DNA of 13,918 bases from Arenicellales bacterium (GTDB lineage: Bacteria; Pseudomonadota; Gammaproteobacteria; BMS3Bbin11): the NCBI GenBank assembly GCA_029287965.1, contig JARFQC010000065.1:1-13918 (forward strand), in the 5' to 3' direction. The translations under genes were made by a program, and so were the position numbers. Below, piece after piece: positions 1 to 7,963 of this stretch; the stretch's first letter is position 1, and every line of letters starts with the position of its first letter. Under the pieces are notes generated by a model. The model saw only the letters and a list, made by a program, of their open reading frames with translations. It ran no database searches and was not told the origin of the DNA.

Positions 1-2
1 TT

Positions 3-2771
3 TTAATGAATGGTGCGGATAAAGATGCTCTTGAGCATGTTTTCCTTTTTCCAGTCATCGATCGAAGTCGGTTTCTGGATATGGTAACCCTGGGCGAAAT
101 GGACACCGACTTCACGCAGCAGGGTCATGGTCTCTTCGTCCTCGACGAACTCGGCGATCACGTAAAGTCCAAGCCCGTAACCCAGGTGTGTGATGTTGTT
201 GACCATCATGCGGTCAATGGAGTCCTTTGACATGCCCTTGACGAACTGGCCGTCAATCTTGAGAAAGTCGACCTTGAGTTCCTTGAGATAGCCGAATGAA
301 CTCAAGCCTGCGCCGAAGTCGTCGAGGGCAAACCGGCAGCCCGCCTCGCTCAGCTTGTTGATGAATTCCCGTGCCACGGTAAAGTTCGCCACGGCGGCTG
401 TCTCGGTCACCTCCAGCATCAGCTGGCCGGCATCGACCTTGTATTCCTCAAGCTTGGCGAGAATCATCTCGGCTACATCGGAGTCCCCGACCGACTGGCC
501 GGACAGGTTGACGCTGTACAGGTAGGTCATCGAGTTTTCACTTTCATGCTGGACTTCGCTGATGATCTGCAGGGCATGATCCAGTACCCACATGTCAATG
601 TCCTTCATCAGGCCGTAACGCTCGGCTGCGGGGATGAATACGTCGGGGGTGATGATCGAACCGTCATCCATGCGAATACGTAGCAGGAATTCCTGTATCT
701 GGATCGTCTGCTGCGAAGGCAGCAACGGTGTCATGGTCTGCAGCATCAGGTAGAACTTGTCAGTACGCAGGGCATCGTGGATCTTCTGCGACCAGAGCAT
801 CTGGTCATGATGGGCAGTGACCATCTGGTCTTCGGGTTCGTAGGCATGCACCACGTCGCGTCCGGAGTCCTTGGCGATATAGCAGGCCACGTCCGCCGCG
901 CTCATCAGCTCGGCATGCGTCATGTTCGGATCATGCATGGCCACGACACCGATACTCATGCGAATATCGAAATTCTTGCCTTCCCAGGTAAACACGAACT
1001 GCTTGATCGCCAACCTCAGGCTGTCAGCAATTTCCACTGCATTTTCAAGATCGCAGTTGAGCAGCAGCAGACCAAACTCATCTCCGCCCAGGCGGGCAAG
1101 GACGTCAGATTCTCGCACCCGGTTCTGCAATACCTGGGTCAGCTTCTTGAGCAGGTTGTCACCGGCCATGTGGCCGCAGGTATCGTTCACGATCTTGAAC
1201 TGGTCCAGGTCCATGTAGCACAGCGCATGCCCCAGGCTGGTTTCCGGATCGCTGCTTTCGATGGCTTTCTTGACCTCTTCCTCGAACTTGGTTCGATTCA
1301 GTAATCCGGTCAGCGGGTCGTGGTTAGCCTGGTAGCTGAGTTGCTGCTTGAGTGCGCTCTCCCCGCTCACATCGCGGATAACCATCACCGACCCCATCGT
1401 GGCTCCGCTTTTATCACTGAGCTGTGTGCACGTCACATCAACGGCTATAGGCTCCTTGCCGTCACCCTGGTACAGAATTCGTGAATTAACGTCATCCGGC
1501 ACCTCCGAGTGTCCGCTGAAGTAATCCAGAGGATCCTCTATCGAATCTTCACTGTCGGAATCAATCAGTTTCACAACATCCCTGATAGACTTGCCCTGGG
1601 CCACATGTGAAGCAATGCCCAGCATCTTTTCCGCTACCGGGTTCATGTAGGTCACTTCACTGTTGGGGTCGGCTGTGAGTACGGCATCACCGATGGAGCG
1701 CAGCGTTACTTCGGCACGCTCCCGCTCATGAAAGATAGACTGTGACAGGTGCTGGGTATGCAGGTCGGCCAGTTCTCTGCGCTTTTGCATGACCAGGTAC
1801 ATGCGCAAGGTGAAACCGATCAGGCCCATGACGACCAATGCGGCGAGATACGTGATGATCGACGGCTGGAAGCTTGCTGTCATGGACAGAGCCAGCTCCC
1901 TGTCTGCCAGCTTGAGGGTATGATTTTCACTAAATCCGAATGGCAGGCTGAAGCCCCCTGCGTCCGATGCCGCCGACGCCTGGTAGACAGTGACCGGTTT
2001 GCTCCCCTGATCATTTCCCTGGAGAGAGACGCGGACACTCATGTCCGGATACTTTTCTGTCACCGGGGCAAAAACCCTGTCCGGATCAAGGAAGATTAAT
2101 ACGGCACCGGCATTCTGGCGAATGCGGTCTGCATGGTTCACGGGATAGTCCGTGCCTTCGAACGTGTTGGCAATCAGCAGCAGGCCACTTTTATTCCAGA
2201 GGTATTGCGGTGATGGCAAGGCTACAGTAGTAGTCGATTGCAGTGCATGCCGGACAGCTGCATCTACGGACGGGTGATGCAGCAGATCCAGTCCGATCAA
2301 CTTATTTTTTTCAGGCAGCCTGGAAGCCAGGCTGCTGATGACGAGATATTCGTTGCGTGCCGGCACTGAATTAAAGCGCTTCTTCTTCGCATCATATTCG
2401 CGAATTGCAAAACCGTAATCGCCCACGTCACGAAAACTTTCGATGTAGTCGTCGCGGTCAGTGAACACGACCCGGTCGAGTCGGGCTATAGCCGATATGA
2501 ACGGGTAGGACTCAAGCAGTCCCATTGCCGCTGCATCGGTCTTGATGGCCCGGTATTCCGACATCTGGCCCGCACTGGCGAGGGCACTGACGACGCCTTC
2601 TGCTGTGAGTACCCGCTGGGAAATGTCCTGGAAACCCGAATTGGCGACAGATTCGAACTGGTTGGCGGCAGACTTGTAATCAACGGCAAAGCACACGACA
2701 CCGCCGACCAGGGCAAGTAATATGCCCAGGACGATAAACAGTATGTTCGAGAAATTTGCCTTACCCGACAT
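3..2771 (-). CDS. CHASE-PAS-GGDEF-EAL membrane cyclic-di-GMP synthase/phosphodiesterase
   Basis: This is a predicted inner-membrane enzyme that makes and/or degrades cyclic-di-GMP in response to an extracytoplasmic ligand. In the 922-residue protein a membrane segment lies at about 9-30, a periplasmic CHASE-type sensor at about 45-240, a second membrane segment at about 305-328, a PAS domain at about 352-468, GGDEF at about 480-640 and EAL at about 657-900. The GGDEF motif is intact at 562-566. An inhibitory-site RxxD (RESD, 553-556) sits five residues before it, so product inhibition is likely. The EAL signature reads EFL (694-696), but the other expected catalytic and metal residues are present: N755, E787, D817/D818, K838, E874 and Q894. 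Both activities are therefore plausible. I chose the ATG at 2771 over a TTG one codon upstream because AGGGA is better spaced from it. The stop codon lies just inside the window. Domain assignment is firm; net activity and ligand are unknown. Confidence 0.93.
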   Translation of the reverse strand: MSGKANFSNILFIVLGILLALVGGVVCFAVDYKSAANQFESVANSGFQDISQRVLTAEGVVSALASAGQMSEYRAIKTDAAAMGLLESYPFISAIARLDRVVFTDRDDYIESFRDVGDYGFAIREYDAKKKRFNSVPARNEYLVISSLASRLPEKNKLIGLDLLHHPSVDAAVRHALQSTTTVALPSPQYLWNKSGLLLIANTFEGTDYPVNHADRIRQNAGAVLIFLDPDRVFAPVTEKYPDMSVRVSLQGNDQGSKPVTVYQASAASDAGGFSLPFGFSENHTLKLADRELALSMTASFQPSIITYLAALVVMGLIGFTLRMYLVMQKRRELADLHTQHLSQSIFHERERAEVTLRSIGDAVLTADPNSEVTYMNPVAEKMLGIASHVAQGKSIRDVVKLIDSDSEDSIEDPLDYFSGHSEVPDDVNSRILYQGDGKEPIAVDVTCTQLSDKSGATMGSVMVIRDVSGESALKQQLSYQANHDPLTGLLNRTKFEEEVKKAIESSDPETSLGHALCYMDLDQFKIVNDTCGHMAGDNLLKKLTQVLQNRVRESDVLARLGGDEFGLLLLNCDLENAVEIADSLRLAIKQFVFTWEGKNFDIRMSIGVVAMHDPNMTHAELMSAADVACYIAKDSGRDVVHAYEPEDQMVTAHHDQMLWSQKIHDALRTDKFYLMLQTMTPLLPSQQTIQIQEFLLRIRMDDGSIITPDVFIPAAERYGLMKDIDMWVLDHALQIISEVQHESENSMTYLYSVNLSGQSVGDSDVAEMILAKLEEYKVDAGQLMLEVTETAAVANFTVAREFINKLSEAGCRFALDDFGAGLSSFGYLKELKVDFLKIDGQFVKGMSKDSIDRMMVNNITHLGYGLGLYVIAEFVEDEETMTLLREVGVHFAQGYHIQKPTSIDDWKKENMLKSIFIRTIH

Positions 2772-3048
2772 CAAGAGTCCCTGGATCTTGTGTCGGCTGA
2801 CAACGGCAGACTGCTGCTAGTTGTGTTTAACCTGCCATCGCGGGGCATAGATATCTGCTCCGTAGCCTTCACCCATGTCTTGTAGAATTGTATTTATAAC
2901 GGAAGATCCGAAGGCTTCGCTCAGCCGCCGGTCAACCGCAGAACTGCTAAACAGATACACTTAAGGCTAGACTATCATATCCGCGGGTCAACTCCAGTTT
3001 TTGTACCCGCCCGCGACGACGAACAGTACCCACGAGGAATCACCCTGA
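2772..3048. other. divergent intergenic region with leader hairpin
   Basis: This 277-bp gap must hold the promoters of the divergent c-di-GMP gene and the deacetylase gene. An AT-rich patch lies at about 2884-2900, but I could not pair it with a convincing -35 element on either strand. A 6-bp inverted repeat (GCGGGT at 2983-2988, ACCCGC at 3005-3010) could form a hairpin in the deacetylase leader. GAGGA at 3034-3038 is an acceptable ribosome binding site for the ATG at 3049. No coding sequence was recognised here. Confidence 0.4.
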
Positions 3049-3993
3049 ATGAACAAGCTCACCATCTATTATGGCAAGGAACTCGCAAGCTATGGCTTCG
3101 GAGAAGATCACCCATTCGGCCCGGATCGGCTGGATGCTTTCTGGACGGAAGCCTGCGCACAGGGTCTGGATACAAGCGCCGATATTGCGGCCCCGGTAAG
3201 TGCCGGTCGGCATGACCTCGAACTGTTCCATGAACACTCCTACATCGAGAAGCTGGTCAATCTGTCACGTTTCGGCAGCGGCTACCTGGACAGCGGCGAT
3301 ACGCCTGCCTTCCCAGGGATCTACGAAGCAGCCTGCGTGGTCAGCGGCTGTGTACTGGATGGCCTGGCGCGCATCATGAGCGGTCAGTCCGAGCGTGCCT
3401 TTATACCCATTGCGGGACTGCATCATGCACGCCGGGATGGTGCCGCCGGTTTTTGCGCCGTCAACGACATCGGCATCCTGGTCGAAACAATGCGCAAGCA
3501 ATACGGCATCCGGCGCATCGCATATGTCGATATCGACGCCCACCACGGAGACGGCGTTTTCTACGCTTACGAGGAAGACCCGCAACTCCTGTTTGCCGAT
3601 ATCCACGAAGACGGGCGGCAACTGTATCCCGGCACAGGCCTTGCCGAAGAGACTGGCAAGGGCGACGCGACCGGAACGAAACTCAACATCCCGCTGACCC
3701 CACCGGCATGCACGGACGAGGATTTCATGCAGGCATGGACCCGGGTTGAGGCATTCGTCCGTGCTGCTGAACCGGAATTCATCATCCTGCAGGCCGGTGC
3801 CGACAGCCTGGCAGGCGACCCGATTACCCACATGCAGTACACCACGGCAGCCCACACGCATGCCGCCAGGCGCCTGTCTGACCTGGCTGACGAGTTATGT
3901 GATGGTCGCTTGCTGGCAACGGGCGGCGGAGGCTATAACCGTGCCAACCTGGCAGCGGCATGGACCGCGGTATGCACGGAGATGCTTGCCTGA
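3049..3993 (+). CDS. Histone deacetylase-family (AcuC-like) zinc deacetylase
   Basis: This is a 314-residue cytoplasmic member of the arginase/deacetylase fold. It is expected to hydrolyse acetyl groups from acetyl-lysine proteins (the AcuC role on acetyl-CoA synthetase) or from small acetylated amines. All hallmark residues of zinc HDACs are visible: the HH pair at 125-126, the DIDAHHGDG motif at 161-169 supplying D163 and H165 as zinc ligands, the third ligand in the GADSLAGDP stretch (D252), and the transition-state tyrosine in GGGGYN (Y296). Length and motif order match bacterial class I/II HDAC-like enzymes and AcuC. The start has an upstream GAGGA at reasonable spacing. It stands alone, with no acuA/acuB acetyltransferase or acetyl-CoA synthetase gene in view, so the substrate cannot be read from context. 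An acetylpolyamine amidohydrolase-type activity remains possible. Family certain, substrate not. Confidence 0.9.
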   Translation: MNKLTIYYGKELASYGFGEDHPFGPDRLDAFWTEACAQGLDTSADIAAPVSAGRHDLELFHEHSYIEKLVNLSRFGSGYLDSGDTPAFPGIYEAACVVSGCVLDGLARIMSGQSERAFIPIAGLHHARRDGAAGFCAVNDIGILVETMRKQYGIRRIAYVDIDAHHGDGVFYAYEEDPQLLFADIHEDGRQLYPGTGLAEETGKGDATGTKLNIPLTPPACTDEDFMQAWTRVEAFVRAAEPEFIILQAGADSLAGDPITHMQYTTAAHTHAARRLSDLADELCDGRLLATGGGGYNRANLAAAWTAVCTEMLA

Positions 3994-4008
3994 TCCGTAA
4001 TTCAAATA

Positions 4009-4038
4009 TGTAGGAGCGGCGGGGCCGCCGCTCCTACA
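4009..4038. repeat. REP-like palindrome between convergent genes
   Basis: Perfect 12-bp inverted arms (TGTAGGAGCGGC at 4009-4020 and its complement at 4027-4038) flank a 6-base GGGGCC loop, 15 bp after the deacetylase stop and 29 bp before the end of convergent trhP. There is no T-tract on either side, so it does not look like a classical intrinsic terminator. The GTAGGAGCGGC core is typical of gammaproteobacterial REP sequences. It may still act as an mRNA 3'-end stabiliser for both genes. A related palindrome lies at 7837-7906. Confidence 0.75.
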
Positions 4039-4067
4039 GGTGGGAAGATTGCCTGTAACCCCGGGAA

Positions 4068-5375
4068 TCAAACATCCCGTGCAATCAAGCCAAAGCTGCC
4101 GCTATCTGAAGGCATGGGTATCCACACCTGGTAACCGCCACCGGGCGCTTCCTGCATTGCATTACCGTCCATGTCCTGCATGCTGTCCAGTTGAAAACGG
4201 GTGTTGCCGCCCGGGGTGAGCAGTTCCAGGGTGTCGCCAACGCGGATCTTGTTCTTGACATCCACCCGCGTCAGGCCGCCCTGGTTGATCTCGCCGCTGG
4301 TCTCGCCGACAAACAGCTGGCGCTGGCTGGTCGATGCATCCTGCTGGTAGCGCTGCAACTCCTGCGAATGATGTCGGACAAAGAAACCGTCGGTATAGCC
4401 ACGGTTGGCCAGGCTCTCCAGCGTACCCATCAGGTCGGGATTGAATTCCCGTCCCGCGACGGCATCGTCAATTGCCTGGCGATATACCTGTGATGTGCGT
4501 GCAGCATAGTAATGCGATTTAGTGCGGCCTTCGATTTTCAGGCAGTCAATGCCAATGTTGACCAGCTTGTGCACATGCTCGACGGCGCGCAGGTCCTTGG
4601 AATTCATAATGTAGGTGCCATGCTCGTCTTCCTCGATGGGCATCAGGTCATTCGGCCGGTTCGATTCTTCAAGCAGGAAAACCTGCTGGGAATTCTCATG
4701 CCGGGTAGCAGCCTGAAAATCCTGGCTGCCTTCCACTTCACCCGCATCGGTCTCTTCACCCTTGAGCTTGTAATCCCAGCGGCAGGAGTTCGTGCAAGTA
4801 CCCTGGTTGGGATCGCGATGATTAAAATAGCCGGACAGCAGGCAACGTCCCGAATAGGCAATGCACAACGCACCGTGCACGAACACCTCGAGCTCCATAT
4901 CCGGGCACTGCTGGCGTATCTCTTCAACTTCGCCGAGCGACAGTTCGCGTGACAGGATGATCCGTTCCAGCCCTACACTCTGCCAGAACTTCACGGCTGC
5001 AGCGTTGACGGTGTTCATCTGTACAGACAGGTGCACCGGCATATCCGGCCATTGCTCGCGCACCATCATGATCAGGCCCGGGTCAGACATGATCAGGGCA
5101 TCAGGCTGCATTGCAACGATCGGCTCCAGGTCCTTGATAAACGTCTTCAGCTTGCTCCCGTGCGGCATGATGTTGGCCGCGACGAAAAACTTTTTGCCCT
5201 GTGCATGCGCTTCAGTGATGCCAGTTGCCAGGTTGGCTGTATCGAAGTCATTGTTGCGAACCCGCAGGCTGTAGCGCGGCAGTCCGGCATATACGGCGTC
5301 TGCGCCATAGGCCATCGCGTAACGCTGGTTTTTCAGGGTACCGGCCGGGGAAAGAAGTTCTGGTGATTTAACCAT
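4068..5375 (-). CDS. trhP: Prephenate-dependent tRNA U34 hydroxylase TrhP (YegQ, U32 family)
   Basis: This 435-residue U32-family protein is very close to E. coli YegQ/TrhP (about 453 residues). TrhP works in forming 5-hydroxyuridine at tRNA position 34, the precursor of cmo5U/mcmo5U, and depends on prephenate. Diagnostic stretches include ELLSPAGTLKN at the N-terminus, ADAVYAGLPRYSLRVRNN at about 25-42, IMSDPGLI at about 95-102, LSRELSLGEVEEIR at about 141-154 and MNSKDLRA at about 257-264. Four cysteines, C171, C178, C194 and C198, match the iron-sulphur ligand set of this family. The region around 204-230 is variable and acidic, where E. coli has a longer insert. The start ATG aligns with the family N-terminus although the ribosome binding site is weak. 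It lies last in the same-strand series apbC, dcd, aroC, MFS, trhP, 115 bp after the MFS gene, so it may have its own promoter. Confidence 0.93.
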   Translation of the reverse strand: MVKSPELLSPAGTLKNQRYAMAYGADAVYAGLPRYSLRVRNNDFDTANLATGITEAHAQGKKFFVAANIMPHGSKLKTFIKDLEPIVAMQPDALIMSDPGLIMMVREQWPDMPVHLSVQMNTVNAAAVKFWQSVGLERIILSRELSLGEVEEIRQQCPDMELEVFVHGALCIAYSGRCLLSGYFNHRDPNQGTCTNSCRWDYKLKGEETDAGEVEGSQDFQAATRHENSQQVFLLEESNRPNDLMPIEEDEHGTYIMNSKDLRAVEHVHKLVNIGIDCLKIEGRTKSHYYAARTSQVYRQAIDDAVAGREFNPDLMGTLESLANRGYTDGFFVRHHSQELQRYQQDASTSQRQLFVGETSGEINQGGLTRVDVKNKIRVGDTLELLTPGGNTRFQLDSMQDMDGNAMQEAPGGGYQVWIPMPSDSGSFGLIARDV

Positions 5376-5490
5376 GGTTCAGTAACGCGTTCGCGTGGTC
5401 GTATGTGTATTCACTGAAAGCAGGCGTGCCTCAGTACGTATGTCCAGCGCAGTATTGTAACTGATCCGCATTTCGCCAAGACAAGATGAT

Positions 5491-6636
5491 TCATGCAGTT
5501 ACTGTAAACCGGGCCCGCACCCACAGGAACGCTATCAGCGCCGCCAGCCAGACCACCAGGCCGGCAATAGCGAATGTCGTCGTCGGACCGAACCAGGACA
5601 TGCTGTAGCCACTGGCAAAACTGCCCAGCGCACCCCCGGCGCCAAAGCTGATACTGCCGTACAAGGCCATGCCGCGGTGCTGGTGATGCCCGGTGAAATA
5701 GCGATGGATCATCGCCACCGCTACACCGTGAAAGAGACCGAAGCTGACTGCATGCAGCGTCTGGGCAAGGATGAGCATGGGCATGTTTTCGGGAAATTGC
5801 CCGATCATGAACCAGCGCATACCGGTGATCACGCAGCTGGCAATGAGCAGGACACGAAAGTGACGCGGCTTGAGGAATCGGTGCATGATGAGAAACACGC
5901 CGATCTCACACACCACGCCGAAGGCCCACAGCCCGCCGATGACTGACTTTGAATGACCGAACTCGGTCAGGTACAACGTGAAGAAGGTGTAGTACGGTGC
6001 GTGGCTCGCCTGCAGCAGGAAGCACACCAGGAGAAACGCGATCAGTTCGGGCTTCTGCCTGATGTACGCGACTATGCTGCCCCGCTCTTCAGGCAGATGC
6101 TTGCCCGTTTCGCGAATGAAGAGGGTGACGATAAAAAGTGCCGCAAGCAATGACAGCAGCACCGGCAGCACCAGCGAGGCCGGATTGACGTCCAGTGCTG
6201 CACCAAGCAGCAGTGACGCAGCAATGAAACCCAGCGACCCCCAAAGGCGCACACGCCCGTAGCGGTGCGAGTCTTCGCCGAGGTGATTGAGCGTGATGAC
6301 TTCCACTTGCGGGAGAACCGCATGCCAGAAGAAGGTAAATGTCATCATCACCAGTGCCAGCCACCAGAACGACGTACCCAGGAATACGCCTGCATAGGCG
6401 ATGACCGCTAACAGGCATGCCACGCGTACCAGCGGCATGCTGGAATGGCTGCGGTCTGCCAGCCAGGCCCAGATATTCGGCGCGACCATCTTGGTCGCCA
6501 TGATGATGGCCATCAGGTCGCCGATCTGGGAATAGGAGAAGCCGATTGAAGCGAGGTACGGCGACCAGTATGGCAGCAGTACGCCGAGTATGGCGAAATA
6601 GATGAAATAGAATCCGGACAGGCGCCAGTAAGGCAT
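5491..6636 (-). CDS. HcaT-like MFS transporter (MFS_1_like family)
   Basis: This is a 381-residue polytopic inner-membrane protein with about 12 hydrophobic segments, in the branch of the major facilitator superfamily that includes E. coli HcaT (putative 3-phenylpropionate transporter, 379 residues) and nucleoside:H+ symporters. Family-like features are the N-terminal pattern GVLLPYWSPYLASIGFSYSQIG (about 18-39), the YGRVRLWGSLGFI stretch in the first half (about 126-138), LLQASHAPYYTFF (about 207-219), and the paired LWAFGVVCEIG and ILAQTLHAVSFGLFHG in the second half. The start lies only 19 bp after the aroC stop on the same strand, so co-transcription with aroC is likely, although no strong ribosome binding site is seen. 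Substrate is unknown; an aromatic or other organic acid is a guess based on HcaT and aroC. Confidence 0.85.
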   Translation of the reverse strand: MPYWRLSGFYFIYFAILGVLLPYWSPYLASIGFSYSQIGDLMAIIMATKMVAPNIWAWLADRSHSSMPLVRVACLLAVIAYAGVFLGTSFWWLALVMMTFTFFWHAVLPQVEVITLNHLGEDSHRYGRVRLWGSLGFIAASLLLGAALDVNPASLVLPVLLSLLAALFIVTLFIRETGKHLPEERGSIVAYIRQKPELIAFLLVCFLLQASHAPYYTFFTLYLTEFGHSKSVIGGLWAFGVVCEIGVFLIMHRFLKPRHFRVLLIASCVITGMRWFMIGQFPENMPMLILAQTLHAVSFGLFHGVAVAMIHRYFTGHHQHRGMALYGSISFGAGGALGSFASGYSMSWFGPTTTFAIAGLVVWLAALIAFLWVRARFTVTA

Positions 6637-6655
6637 GAATAGGGCCGACCCGCCG

Positions 6656-7732
6656 TTACTGTTCGTTCAGTACATCCGCGTTCTGGCCACGCTGCCTGAC
6701 TACGTGATCCATCAGCACGATGGCCATCATGGCTTCGGCAATGGGTGTGGCGCGTATTCCGACACAGGGGTCATGACGCCCTTTCGTGATGACTTCGGTT
6801 TCCTCGCCTTCCGTATCAATGGTCTTGCCCGGCAGGCGCAGTGAAGAAGTGGGCTTCATCGCTATGCTGGCAAGGATGTCCTGGCCGCTGCTGATGCCGC
6901 CGAGTATTCCGCCGGCATTGTTTGACAGGAAACCGCTATGGTCGATCTGGTCGCGGTGCTCGGTGCCTTTCTGTTCTATCGCTGCGAACCCGGCCCCGAT
7001 TTCTACACCCTTGACTGCATTGATGCTCATCAGTGCATGCGCTATCTCGGCATCCATGCGATCAAACACCGGTTCACCGAGCCCGGCCGGCAAGCCGCTT
7101 GCCACGACGTTGATCCGTGCACCGATCGAATTGCCTTCCTTGCGCAGGGCATCCATGTAGGCTTCCATTTCCGGCACCAGGGCGGGGTCCGGACAGAAGA
7201 ATGGATTTTGTTCGACAGCATCCCAGTCTTTCAACTCCGCATGGATAGGCCCGAGCTGAGCGAGGTAGCCGCGTATCGATGCACCGTAGCGATCGGCGAG
7301 ATATTTTTTTGCGACGGCACCCGCCGCAACACGCATGGCCGTCTCGCGTGCTGAAGACCGCCCGCCGCCGCGATAGTCGCGCAGGCCATACTTGGCCTGG
7401 TAGGTGTAGTCGGCATGGCCGGGACGGAACTTGCGGCTGATGTCGGAATAATCCTTCGAGCGCTGGTCGGTGTTATGGATAAGCAGGCCAATGGGCGTAC
7501 CCGTGGTACGGCCTTCGAAAACGCCGGACAGAATCTCGACAATATCGTCTTCGCGACGCTGGGTAGTGTGCCGCGAGGTACCCGGCTTGCGCCGGTCCAG
7601 GTCGACCTGCATGTCTTCCTCGGTCAACGCCAGACCGGGAGGACAGCCATCAATGATGCAGCCGATGGCCTTGCCATGGCTTTCACCGAAGGTGGTAACA
7701 GTAAACAGCTTGCCTATGGAGTTGCCGGACAT
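6656..7732 (-). CDS. aroC: Chorismate synthase AroC
   Basis: AroC catalyses the last step of the shikimate pathway, converting 5-enolpyruvylshikimate-3-phosphate to chorismate with reduced FMN as cofactor. The 358-residue length matches bacterial enzymes (E. coli 361). The signatures are intact: GESHGKAIGCIIDGCPPGL near residues 16-34, RRKPGTSRHTTQRREDD near 47-63, GGRSSARETAMRVAAGA near 122-138, and DPCVGIRATPIAEAM near the C-terminus. The start MSGNSIGKLFTVTTFGESHG matches the family N-terminus exactly, so this ATG is well supported despite only a GAAG-type ribosome binding site. It is followed at 19 bp by the MFS gene. Upstream, 231 bp filled with two palindromic repeats separate it from dcd, so it is probably transcribed from its own promoter there. 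Confidence 0.98.
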   Translation of the reverse strand: MSGNSIGKLFTVTTFGESHGKAIGCIIDGCPPGLALTEEDMQVDLDRRKPGTSRHTTQRREDDIVEILSGVFEGRTTGTPIGLLIHNTDQRSKDYSDISRKFRPGHADYTYQAKYGLRDYRGGGRSSARETAMRVAAGAVAKKYLADRYGASIRGYLAQLGPIHAELKDWDAVEQNPFFCPDPALVPEMEAYMDALRKEGNSIGARINVVASGLPAGLGEPVFDRMDAEIAHALMSINAVKGVEIGAGFAAIEQKGTEHRDQIDHSGFLSNNAGGILGGISSGQDILASIAMKPTSSLRLPGKTIDTEGEETEVITKGRHDPCVGIRATPIAEAMMAIVLMDHVVRQRGQNADVLNEQ

Positions 7733-7836
7733 ATCTTCAGATTTCAGTTTTCAGATTGAAGGGTTCAGTATAAAAGACTGATCGCAGCGCGCCTACACGA
7801 ATTCATTCTGTCCTATGCAACCTGGTACGTGCTTCT

Positions 7837-7906
7837 GCAGCAGCGGTCGTCGGCCGCGAACAAATTTATATAGACCAGATCGTTCGCAGCCGACGACCGC
7901 TACTAC
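7837..7906. repeat. Long REP-like inverted repeat upstream of aroC
   Basis: Arms of 25 bp at 7837-7861 and 7882-7906 pair with three wobble-type differences around an AT-rich 20-base loop. The right arm read on the minus strand begins GTAGTAGCGGTCGTCGGC, sharing the TGTAG(G/T)AGCGG core with the palindrome at 4009-4038. An outer pair, ATTCATTC at 7801-7808 and GAATGAAT at 7910-7917, brackets it, so the repeat unit may be larger (about 7799-7919). It lies between dcd and aroC where the aroC promoter or leader should be. It could be a REP-type or MITE-type insertion. Confidence 0.7.
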
Positions 7907-7922
7907 AGGGAATGAATACTAG

Positions 7923-7963
7923 GGAGCTGTGATTAATTAGCGTTGCGAAACAATCAGAGCTCC
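7923..7963 (-). repeat. 41-bp hairpin repeat, copy 1 (abuts the dcd stop)
   Basis: Read on the minus strand this is GGAGCTCTGATTGTTTCGC, a 3-base spacer AAC, then GCTAATTAATCACAGCTCC. The ends are inverted repeats with one mismatch, and the unit is flanked on both sides by CTAG (7919-7922 and 7964-7967). The second CTAG contains the TAG stop of dcd. It is the same unit as 12717-12757, which lies in the opposite orientation. A stem this long straight after dcd could also define the 3' end of the dcd mRNA, although no T-tract follows. Confidence 0.75.

Noticed and set aside
2884..2900. Sigma-70 promoter from the AT-rich patch
   Set aside because: Several -10-like hexamers are present, but none has a -35 box at 16-18 bp on either strand.
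4009..4038. Bidirectional Rho-independent terminator
   Set aside because: The stem is strong, but no T-tract follows on either strand, and the core matches REP-type repeats. Annotated as a repeat instead.
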